From Isoetes taiwanensis (taxonomy: Eukaryota; Streptophyta; Lycopodiopsida; Isoetales; Isoetaceae), in assembly GCA_021234155.1 (NCBI GenBank), contig JAJEKV010000124.1, positions 184,001 to 248,000 of the forward strand: a stretch of 64,000 bases of DNA. Reading direction: 5' to 3'. The notes beneath the pieces were generated by a model that was given only the letters and a program-made list of their open reading frames with translations, was not told the origin of the DNA and did not search any database. The position numbers and the translations under genes were made by a program. Shown here in pieces: positions 56,116 to 64,000 of the stretch (within the stretch, counting starts at the first letter, position 1; each line of letters starts with the position of its first letter).

Positions 56116-56405
56116 GAGGTGCTATGCACACATAGCTTCATGATTTTTTTTTCCCTCTATATATGATTTTTATAGCCGAAGTGCTATGCGCGCATAGCCT
56201 CGTGATATTTTTTAACGTATTGTTTTTTATAGTCGAGCTGCAATGCACGCATAGCTTCATGATAGGATTTCACGTATTATTTTTTATAGTCGAGGTGCTA
56301 TGCGTACATAGCATCTTGATAGTTTTTCACGTGTTGCTTTTTCTAGACGAGATGTTATACCCATATCAAAATGAAATATTTAGGAGTCTTATTGCCACGT
56401 TTTTC
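56116..56405 (+). repeat. 57-bp tandem repeats centred on a palindrome
   Basis: About five degenerate units start near 56116, 56178, 56235, 56292 and 56349 (period 57, first interval 62). Each contains a variant of GCTATGCGCGCATAGC, a perfect 16-bp palindrome in the second unit. Isolated variants recur at about 56725 and 56850. Because 57 is divisible by three, a frame of repeated (F)IVEVLCVHSxxIxFHVL runs through, but composition and decay suggest no real protein. Confidence 0.7.
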
Positions 56406-58880
56406 TCTAGGAGCTTCATTTTAAATTTTTGCAATGTAGTATTTACTATAATTGTTGTAGTCTATTTGTTTTCATACTTTTTGAGGTTTGTAAAAAAATT
56501 TAAACAGAACTTATGTTATTACACCCTGTAAGTGCATGTTGATATCTATAACACGTTCTATTTCCAACAATCCTAAAAAGGCACATCAAAATTAAAATCG
56601 AGGACCATTCTTAGACTGGAAAGGGCAAATTTTAGGGTATGGTAGGGATTTTTTAAAAGATTCTTTTTATATAGTGCAAACACAGGTCATTAATGCGTTT
56701 GATCTATCATCTTGTTTAGCATATTGCTATACGCGCATAGTGCTTTGCAATCTTTTTCAACATGAAGTTCTTAGGAAATTGTTTGACAAGCACAAAGTGT
56801 AAAAATCTCTCATACATCTTAATTGTGTCTTGTAATGTTGTTGCTTGTCTATGCACGCATGTGGTTTTCTTTTTCATTTATACGGTGTTTAAGAATCTTG
56901 TTACCTTCTTATATGTTAAAATAAAGGCGATTATGAAATGTATATTATTTGATTTGCACGTTTTAGTCTGTTATTCATCAAAAATATAATGGTTCTTTTG
57001 TTTTCCCACTTTCCATTTATGTCCCAAAGACCACCTTAATATGATTTTAATTTTGCACCTAAAAATTAACAAGACTACAAATTTTTCTTAATTCTGGGCC
57101 CTAAAATGGCGTACACAATCATAAACTGAGGGCCATTTTTTGAGTTGATCCCCTTTCCCCCCAAAAAAAGAAAGAAAATGTAGCAGAATTAAGGGTATTT
57201 CAGGCAATCTTTCAAAGATTCTTTTTATTAGTGCATTTGCTAGGTCATCATGTTAGAGGCAGTGGAAACCTCGCTCACTCTAATTGAGAAAGTTCTAGAT
57301 TGTGCCATTTTATTGATGGAAAGTAGAGAATATACTTAATGCCGTCTAGAGTTTGCCTCTCCTTCCAAGAAATTTGTTTGTCTTCGGCCCAGGCTTTGTG
57401 GTCTTCTAACACAGAGGACAAACAAGACAGGCCATCACAGAGCATTTGATATTTGCCCACAATCAGATGGAGATCTCGTTACAGATGGACCTGCCTCTAT
57501 GTCTGATGTCCCCACCCCTTGTTGCCTCACTAGCAGAGATCCTGCTTCTGCGAAGTTTATATTTCTGTAACATACATTAGTTATATTTCAATAAGCACAT
57601 CAGGTGTATTTGAGGCTTTTGGATGTCTTAAACTATTGCAGAAGACATTTTGAGGCATCACAAAATCAACCATGACATTGACAATGGAATCATATATTAC
57701 ACATGAAGTATGAACCTCTATTAAGGAAATAGCCAAAAAGATTCGCATGTTGGGCCAACTCATCTGTTAAGCAATAAAGTCTGTCCCTGAGATGTGCTAA
57801 CTGAAGTGGACCTGATGTGCATTATGACTCTTTGAAACTTCTCATTAGCCAAAAGTGTCCCTCTTTAAGTAGATAGTATAACTATCAATGATTGTTCGAA
57901 GGATTTAGGAGTGGAATAAACTCTTACCTTATTTGCCTCATATTCTGTTGATGATGAAGAACTTGATACAATCAAGTGCATCAAGATCTTCGACTCTGAA
58001 AAATTATCCAAGTTCTATGAATGCAAGGTTCTTTCATAGAAATTAAAATGCTGACTCTGCTCACTCTGGCTTCTCATCCTACGTGCAAACGACCCATGAC
58101 TTTATAAAGAATCTATATTTTTAGATCTTACAACTATGCAGATGAAGAATAATCTGTGATAGTATCGAATATGAAATCTCGGCCTCTACATCACTTTTGG
58201 ATTTCAGTAGCTCATGCTAATCATGTGTTGAGCAATCATTGAAGCATTTTTTCTCTTGTTTTAGTTTTGTGAACTAAAACCTCAAAATGCCAAGCTTTGT
58301 GCCAAATGCCATACCTACTGACTCTAAGGCTCTGCTTGGGTAGACTTTCCTCCTGCATCGAAAAATGTTTTGAATAGGATGATTTGCGTTGTTAGGCCCT
58401 TACCACTCCTACAGTATGCTTACGCTTCTGCCCCATCCACTTTGTTGAGCAACGTGATCCCCGCTATCTGCAGGAATATGAGCGAGAAGGAAAAACCCAC
58501 CTCCCATTCAGATGACCCGAAAATCACAAAGGAAAGAAAAAAGGAGAAAACCAGGTCGAGATCAAGCATGATAGGTAATTTCTAGGGCTTATCTAATTTT
58601 CTTAGCCCTATAATGTAAAAATGGAAAGATCAACGAATAAAAATATCAATTTAGGGTGACATGGCAAAACATGTGGATCACCTAGGATTTCAGGAAATGT
58701 TGTAGGCCTGGGTTAGGCAAGCCTGCTAAACAAAAATTTTAAAGCAAACCTAAAATAGACAAGAGATAAAGAGAATAGAGATGAGATAGAAAGAGGATGC
58801 AGAGACTATAAAGAGAGAAGAAAGTGCATATAGAGAGAGCAAACAACGTAGAGAATAAAGATGATATAGAGATAGAATAT
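56406..58880. other. AT-rich intergenic
   Basis: No gene was recognised. A minus-strand block near 57.28-57.45 kb (EDHKAWAEDKQISWKERQTL) looks protein-like but is isolated. Otherwise nothing is supported. Confidence 0.4.
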
Positions 58881-58887
58881 GGAGAAT

Positions 58888-58890
<3 letters not shown>

Positions 58891-58974
<84 letters not shown>
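58891..58974. repeat. (GA)n microsatellite, about 84 bp
   Basis: Nearly perfect GA repeat abutting the left end of the Harbinger-type element. A shorter (GA)n abuts the right end (63563-63577). The two were probably one TC-rich LINE tail before the transposon inserted. Confidence 0.85.
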
Positions 58975-58977
<3 letters not shown>

Positions 58978-59420
58978 GTTGGCCACATGCTGACTTAGAG
59001 ATGACGAGAGAGAATACGAGAGAATACGAGAGATGGGAGACGACGAGAGAAGGGTGAGAGTGGGAAAAGTTAACTCTCATCTCGAGAGATGTTTTGCCCC
59101 TAACAGCCATTAGGGGCGTTTCCATTATCCACTAACCAAACAACCTCCTAAAATTATGACGCCTGAATTTGATGACCGAAAAATTTCCCGTGATCGAAAT
59201 TCCGTGGCCATTTTCCCCCGCTTGGTCTTCAACACCGCCAATTCCTTGAATTCCCCCAAATTCTTCCATCGGGCTATTGATTTTCGGTCTCTGGTTGTAT
59301 TTCTCGTGCCATTCGATCCTTGTAAATTCACTTCAAATCAATCTTACATTGTTCTCTTGTCGAAATCTAGTCCGGCTGGTATTGTTTCTTGTTTGATTAG
59401 TTTCTTTTCTATAGAATCAG

Positions 59421-60317
59421 ATGTCTAAGGCAACCAGATCTGCTCTGCCTTCAAGCAGCAAACCATTTGTGCCTCCTCAAATTGAAAAAATGGCTCCTAT
59501 GACAGACCAAATTTCAATGAATGTGAGCTTGGAATCAAATTCCGAGCCTATTGATATTGCTCCTCCACCAAAGAAGAAGAGATGCAAACGAGTTCTTAGC
59601 GAAATCCAAGCACCTCCCAGTAATGTGAGTGATTCTCATCAGCCCGATAATTCAATGGCTATTGTTGTTCTTGACAAAGAAAATCCAAAACAAATAGACA
59701 CAAAGAATAGGAAGGCTCCAGTCCAATGGATAGATCAGGGTGTTTCCACTTTCCTGAATCTACTAAATGAAATGAAACTGGTTACTAATGGCAGTCTGAA
59801 TCTTTCTAATTCACAATAGAGAGAAGTTCTTGTGAAATTGCAACCAATTGTAGATGGATTGGTGGAAGTCAGGCAATTGAAGAACAAATGGGATAAGCTT
59901 CAGGCAAAGTTCAAGGATGAGAAGGAGGCTTGTGGTCAAACTGGTTCAGAACCTTCAAGTTGGCAATGGTTTGACAGAATGGAAGAAGTCAAATATGGAG
60001 TGATTCTCGATAACCCCATTCCGTGGGCTGGTGATGATGGGGAATTTGGGAATGAAGCCTTTGAGGCTGCTGATTTGCACACTAATTTTTCTGACAGTTT
60101 CTTTGAGACAGTTGGTTCTGATGCTGCTTTTGATGACCCTTTTGAGAGTAATGAAGAGATTCCTAATGTTAATGTCAACATGGACAATACAGCTAGCCCA
60201 AGGGTTCATGAAATGCCAAGCAATCGAACTCCCACAGAAAAAAACACGCATTCCTCCTCCCCAAGATCTCAAAAAGATGCAATCAACCCGAGTTTGTGGA
60301 AAACCAACAAAGCGTAA
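59421..60317 (+). pseudogene. Harbinger Myb/SANT-like DNA-binding ORF
   Basis: An N-terminal basic patch (PPPKKKRCKRVLSEI) probably serves as a nuclear signal. A Myb/SANT-like domain follows: APVQWIDQGVSTFLNLLNEM, then after an in-frame TAG (expected Trp) REVLVKLQPIVDG, VRQLKNKWDKLQAKFKDEKE, CGQTGSEPSSWQWFDRMEEV. The acidic tail contains SFFETVGSDAAFDDPFESNE. The order W...QLKNKWxxLK...TG..W matches the accessory protein that recruits Harbinger transposase to TIRs. The single stop at 59817-59819 lies inside the domain. A short spliced-like continuation (KKSVAIDEDILC..., then ESMAKNDPKHMSMTKDTLLE) extends to about 60580 in other frames. Confidence 0.75.
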
Positions 60318-60783
60318 AGAAGTCCGTTGCGATTGATGAAGATATTCTTTGTTGGAATCGACAAATGGCAAGCACCTTTGGAGATACAGAGGTGAAAAAA
60401 ACGATTTCATGAAGGAAGAATCAAGAAAGAAGATGGAATTGGTTAGAGAATTGAGACAATTAGATCCGCCAATTCTTTGAAGATTGTTTGAATCTATGGC
60501 AAAGAATGACCCAAAGCATATGTCGATGACAAAGGACACACTTCTCGAAATTGCCAAATTGGCAACAAAAACAAAGAATAAAGGTATGTTCACTTTCATA
60601 CATTCTCGCTATACTTCACTTTCTGCTTTTTTTGAACCGCCTCAAATTGGTTAACCGCCTTATTATTCAATGATTGGTACGTTCATGTAGGCATGTAGAT
60701 TTCGTAGCGTAGAGCATTAAATGGCAGTCTTATCAAGTTCCCCCATTTAAAGATCCCCTCCACCTTCAAGAATTCACGCTCCT

Positions 60784-61197
60784 ATGGCGCCCAAGCGACC
60801 ACGCCCTCCTTCCTCTTCCAGTTCTTCTTCGTCTTCTTCCGAGTACTCAAGGGAGGAGTACTCTGGCCCTGTCGATTCATCCGAAGTCTCCCACGAGACT
60901 TCGGATTCGGAGAACTATTACTCCGATCACGACTGTTGGCCAGAAACCTCTGTTGAGGCTCCAGTTGAAGAAGAGTCATCTACATCTTTGTTTTCTGCCC
61001 CTTCTTCCCCCATGCCAGATCCTCCTCTTCCTTCCTCTCATGCAGATGAGGTTCAGGACTCCTCACCAGCGGTAGAACCCGAAGTCGAGGATGTAGAAGT
61101 CGTGCCTCACAATATCATTCACTGTTCTCTATCACAGCGAGCAGTGATGAAGTTTTTGGACATGGGTGTGCTAATTGAACCCGAGGTGTTGTCTTAA
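60784..61197 (+). CDS. Small acidic Ser/Glu-rich ORF inside the transposon
   Basis: Uninterrupted 137-codon frame starting MAPKRPRPPSSSSSSSSSSE. It is strongly acidic and Ser/Pro-rich (SSEVSHETSDSENYYSDHD, EPEVEDVEVV) and ends NIIHCSLSQRAVMKFLDMGV. It is unrelated to the Harbinger proteins. It might be a captured host exon, the gag-like start of another element nested here, or chance. No family is recognised. Confidence 0.3.
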   Translation: MAPKRPRPPSSSSSSSSSSEYSREEYSGPVDSSEVSHETSDSENYYSDHDCWPETSVEAPVEEESSTSLFSAPSSPMPDPPLPSSHADEVQDSSPAVEPEVEDVEVVPHNIIHCSLSQRAVMKFLDMGVLIEPEVLS

Positions 61198-61880
61198 ATG
61201 AGGGAGCTCCTCTAAAAACAATGAAAAGCTCATGTGGAGACCGCTTTACATCCAACATGCGGGAAGTGGACTTTACACGGAAGTGAAGACTATCAGCCAG
61301 CCATGTGAAGTGTGCTCTTGAAGAATAGCGATCTCCCTTGATTCCGGGCGTTTTTTTTTTGTTTTTAATTCCCTGTTGTGTTTTTTGTAAAGCCAAAAAA
61401 ATTTTGCATGCACAATCTCCTGTCAATCCCTTCAGCTATCAGCTATCAGCTATCTCCTGTTTTCTCAATGATGTAAAATGCTGCAATGCATTTAAGAAAT
61501 ACAAAATGTTTTTATTTTCGTAAAATGTGTCACTTTGATGTCTCGGCTGTTTCTATCTTTGATATTCACTTTGTGATTTTGGCTCTTACTGCAGAGCAAA
61601 GAATGATGAGCACTACATACGTATCTGGTTTTACTTTTTAGTTGGTTTTACCTCAGAAATTTCAAGTTGTAAAAGACATGCCAAATTATGTGGCCAATTT
61701 TTTTTGTATTGCAGTTTCACATTGAATAAAATCTGTATTGCAACATTCAATTATTCTAGCAGAATCTTGAATTTCTTGTTCATGGCTTAATACCTGTCCA
61801 GGAACATGTAATCAATAATCTTTGCTGTCAAGAAGGAAAGAACAAATTTTCAGAAAAAAGTAGTTGACAGAACCATCAAC
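61198..61880. other. Intergenic within the transposon
   Basis: Between the convergent genes. T-rich, with an AGCTATCAGCTATC repeat near 61435. Presumably the 3' UTRs of both transposon genes. Confidence 0.4.
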
Positions 61881-61882
61881 TT

Positions 61883-63243
61883 TTACAACAGCACATGCCC
61901 ATCCAAATTTTCAAACAACACATGCCTCATCTGATCTCCTTGTTTCTTTAAACTTCTCTTCATAGCTTCAGTCTCATAGTAATAAACTGGATTAGGCTCT
62001 TCTTCCAAAGGCAGCATACCCCATCCCCTGTCTTCCATAATACAAAAATTCCAAAGCACACAAGCAGCATGTATTATTTTGGAAGCCTTGCCAACATGCA
62101 CTGGTAGATGTTTTAGAATTATAAATTTCTCCTTCACTATCCCGAACCCATTTTCCACACAAACCCTATCCCTGCAAATCCGTTTATTAAACTTGCCATA
62201 AGGTCCATGATTCTGTGGAAAGACTTTCAAGAGGAAGGGCCTGGCAGCATAGGCAGAATCACCAAGCAAAAGTGGAGAAATGTTAACCTGGATTTGGTCT
62301 TCAGTGGGTTGACCTTTCTTCAATTTTTTGCCACTCAAGGTTACAACTGATTCGTTCAATATTAGTTTGGATGCAATTTTGCTATATATGGAACTCTTCT
62401 TGAACTGATTTGAGTCATGGACTGATCCAGTTCTTGTCACACACATTTATGAAAAGTCTGCTGTGTGTGACAATACCCTGCAGCAGACATGAGTGCCTTT
62501 TGTGTCGACTGTAGTAGTCATCACCTTTGTCACTCTTCTTGGGTTTCCTCCATAGAAAAATATGGGACCCATCAACAACACCATACACATTTGGCAATCC
62601 TGTTGCATCATGAAATTCTTTTATACATTGAGTCAGTCTGGCTCTAGAAGGCATGGCTACAAACCTTTTGTAAAGCATTGTCTTGGAAACACTAGTGTGA
62701 TTTTTTTAGTATATTTCTGCACTGTAGCTTTTCCAACATAGAATCTCTGACCCACATGCAAAGGCATATCACCGCAGTGCCGTAAAAGTAAAGAACCATG
62801 GCTACAGACTTTTCGGGATCAACTGAGCCCTAACCTTAACCCCGGCCTAATCAAATAGGGGACAATGAGCCCGACTAGTCTCTCAAAGCTGGCCCTCTTC
62901 ATTCTCAGAAAATTGATGCCACATATCATCTTCAAAAGAAGCTATACAATTCCATGCGTGATTATCTATATTATCCCATTGGGTCATTTGCCTTGAGCAA
63001 TCCAAAATCTTCTAGGTGGCCTTCTAACCCGCATGATCCGCTAACATCAAAGATGAGGCAGCACAGAAGAACATACTATCATTTTCCGGCAAGGCATCGC
63101 CATCGCACAGATTCATTGGGTCTTCAAGCTCGTTTAGTTCCGTAGCCGCAAAATGTAACCTTTGGAATGCGATTCCGATTGTCAGAGCACGCAATAGCAT
63201 GGCAATCATTCCAAGAATCAGTGGATCCATGATAGAACGACCG
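61883..63243 (-). pseudogene. Harbinger DDE transposase (HARBI1-like)
   Basis: Likely start MDPLILGMIAMLLRA (63.23 kb). Then, in other frames, ASFERLVGLIVPYLIRPGLR and MPLHVGQRFYVGKATVQKYT (62.9-62.7 kb) form the helical DNA-binding part. The catalytic core follows: GLPNVYGVVDGSHIFLWRKP (first Asp), LLLGDSAYAARPFLLKVFPQ (second Asp) and DRVCVENGFGIVKEKFIIL (catalytic Glu), ending RHVLFENLDGHVLL. The DDE triad is retained. Frame breaks near 62.43, 62.70 and 63.0 kb and at least two stops inactivate it. It would cut and paste the element ending at 58978 and 63560. Confidence 0.85.
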
Positions 63244-63560
63244 GGAAATGGAACCCTGTACAAAGAACACAGGAAAAGAATTATCCCACAAAGCTTACCT
63301 ACCAGCAGGAACAGGGGAAGAAATATCCCATATTTTGGAGGCCGATTCAAAATTGGAGGGGAATTATCCCACAAAAACTTGACCTACCGGAATGATTCGA
63401 TGGAGTAGTTCTCCGGCGGGAAACCAAAATTTGAGGCCTAACGCCCGCTGTTAGAGCTCGAGAGATGGCCTTCTCTCCTCTCCTCCCAAAAAAATACGTA
63501 TAATTCTGGGAGGAGTCGTATGCGACGAGAGACGAGTATTTTGGCGAGCATGTGGCCAAC

Positions 63561-64000
63561 CTGAGAGAGAGAGAGAGAAATGAATGAAATGATTATTTAT
63601 TGTCTGTGAGACCATCAGGTCTAGAAGACATATCAACAAGTACAAAGCTCCAATCCAATACCATTTTCCTCATCTCCCTCCTCCATATATATATCTAATA
63701 AATGTTTATAGCTTTTTATAGACATTTCTCTCATCTTCATGACATCAATCAAGTAATTACATACATTATCAATTGGTAACTTAAAGAAACTATGTAACGA
63801 AACCCCTTGTGGTATTTCAAATCTTCGCCTTAAATTCTGATACGCTGGACACCTCAATATTAAATGTTCCTCATCTTCAATTTCATCTGCCCCGCATACG
63901 TTACATGTGCGTCTGCTTCTGGGAAGATGCCCCCATCTTCCCACTTCTATGCCTAGATGGTGTGAGCTTAAGCGTAGCCTGCATATTAATCTCCTTCTAT
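63561..64000 (-). mobile_element. LINE 3' end running off the window (copy F)
   Basis: The minus strand reads RLICRLRLSSHHLGIEVGRW then a C-terminal zinc knuckle (CNVCGADEIEDEEHLILRC, about 63908-63850). The 3' UTR ends GATGGTCTCACAGACAATAAATAATC, similar in layout to the other non-L1 LINEs here, followed by CATT units and then (TC)n. The Harbinger-type element sits in this TC tail. The body of the LINE lies beyond 64000. Confidence 0.8.

Larger units (their letters stand above)
58978..63560. mobile_element. PIF/Harbinger-type DNA transposon
   Basis: The ends are inverted: GTTGGCCACATGCT at 58978 and its reverse complement at 63547-63560. Similarity continues inwards to TAACAGC...GGGCGTT at 59101-59120 and, inverted, 63441-63453, giving degenerate TIRs of roughly 110-145 bp. 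It carries a Myb/SANT-like ORF (plus) and a DDE transposase (minus) in convergent orientation, the usual two-gene set of PIF/Harbinger. Both have stops or frameshifts, so it is inactive. The expected 3-bp TWA target duplication is not visible because the flanks are GA repeat. Confidence 0.75.

Noticed and set aside
56163-56531. 122-codon hydrophobic frame as a membrane protein
   Set aside because: It is created by 57-bp T-rich tandem repeats, with no independent coding evidence.
58739-59125. Ser-Leu and Arg-Glu repeat open frames
   Set aside because: Translation of the (GA)n microsatellite.

Overview
This is plant nuclear DNA, most likely from a fern or another seed-free vascular plant. The evidence is GT-AG introns, decayed PPR genes, an oil-body-lipase relic, PIF/Harbinger and hAT elements, L1 and non-L1 LINEs, and a Ty3/gypsy pol relic. 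The non-L1 LINEs end in microsatellite tails. No RNA gene, CRISPR array or bacterial-type operon was recognised. Identifications rest on motifs read by eye; no database search was possible.

Layout. 0-5 kb: a LINE 3' end, two PPR pseudogenes, a CA/TG-rich tract and a long foldback element. 5-8 kb: degenerate duplications, then an array of hairpin-forming repeats. 8-13.4 kb: a strongly purine-rich segment between two nearly identical 180-bp direct repeats, each with a TATA box and a perfect hairpin; it resembles a non-autonomous LTR-type element. 14.8-19 kb (minus): a decayed multi-exon gene that appears to fuse a ParB-like domain to a beta-class DNA amino-methyltransferase, split by a LINE. 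19.3-20 kb: an open frame with a recent 132-bp internal duplication. 20.4-21.4 kb (minus): a gene for a secreted PEBP (FT/TFL1/RKIP-fold) protein with a large His-Pro insertion, carrying one frameshift. 24-25.2 kb: an OBL1-type lipase pseudogene abutted by another LINE. 26.9-27.1 kb: a hAT-type MITE with a perfect 8-bp target duplication. 32.7-37 kb: fragments including coiled-coil coding sequence, an FCP1/HAD-like domain and a TE-related relic. 37.8-42.2 kb: a degraded LINE on the minus strand. 42.7-44.2 kb (minus): the only clearly intact multi-exon gene, six exons encoding a 200-residue Lys/Arg-rich protein. 45-48 kb: small inverted-repeat elements. 49-56 kb: a Ty3/gypsy pol relic interrupted by an L1 whose 5' part is inverted (twin priming), with a 17-bp target duplication and a nested hAT-type MITE. 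56.1-56.4 kb: 57-bp palindrome-centred repeats. 59-63.6 kb: a PIF/Harbinger-type element with Myb-like and transposase reading frames, inserted in the TC-rich tail of another LINE that runs off the window.

The genes do not form a pathway. The window reads as a repeat-rich intergenic landscape with one working housekeeping-like gene, one possibly working secreted PEBP-like gene, and several genes broken by stops, frameshifts and insertions. The most unusual items are the ParB-methyltransferase fusion, the His-Pro-loaded secreted PEBP, and the hairpin array whose copies show compensatory stem changes.
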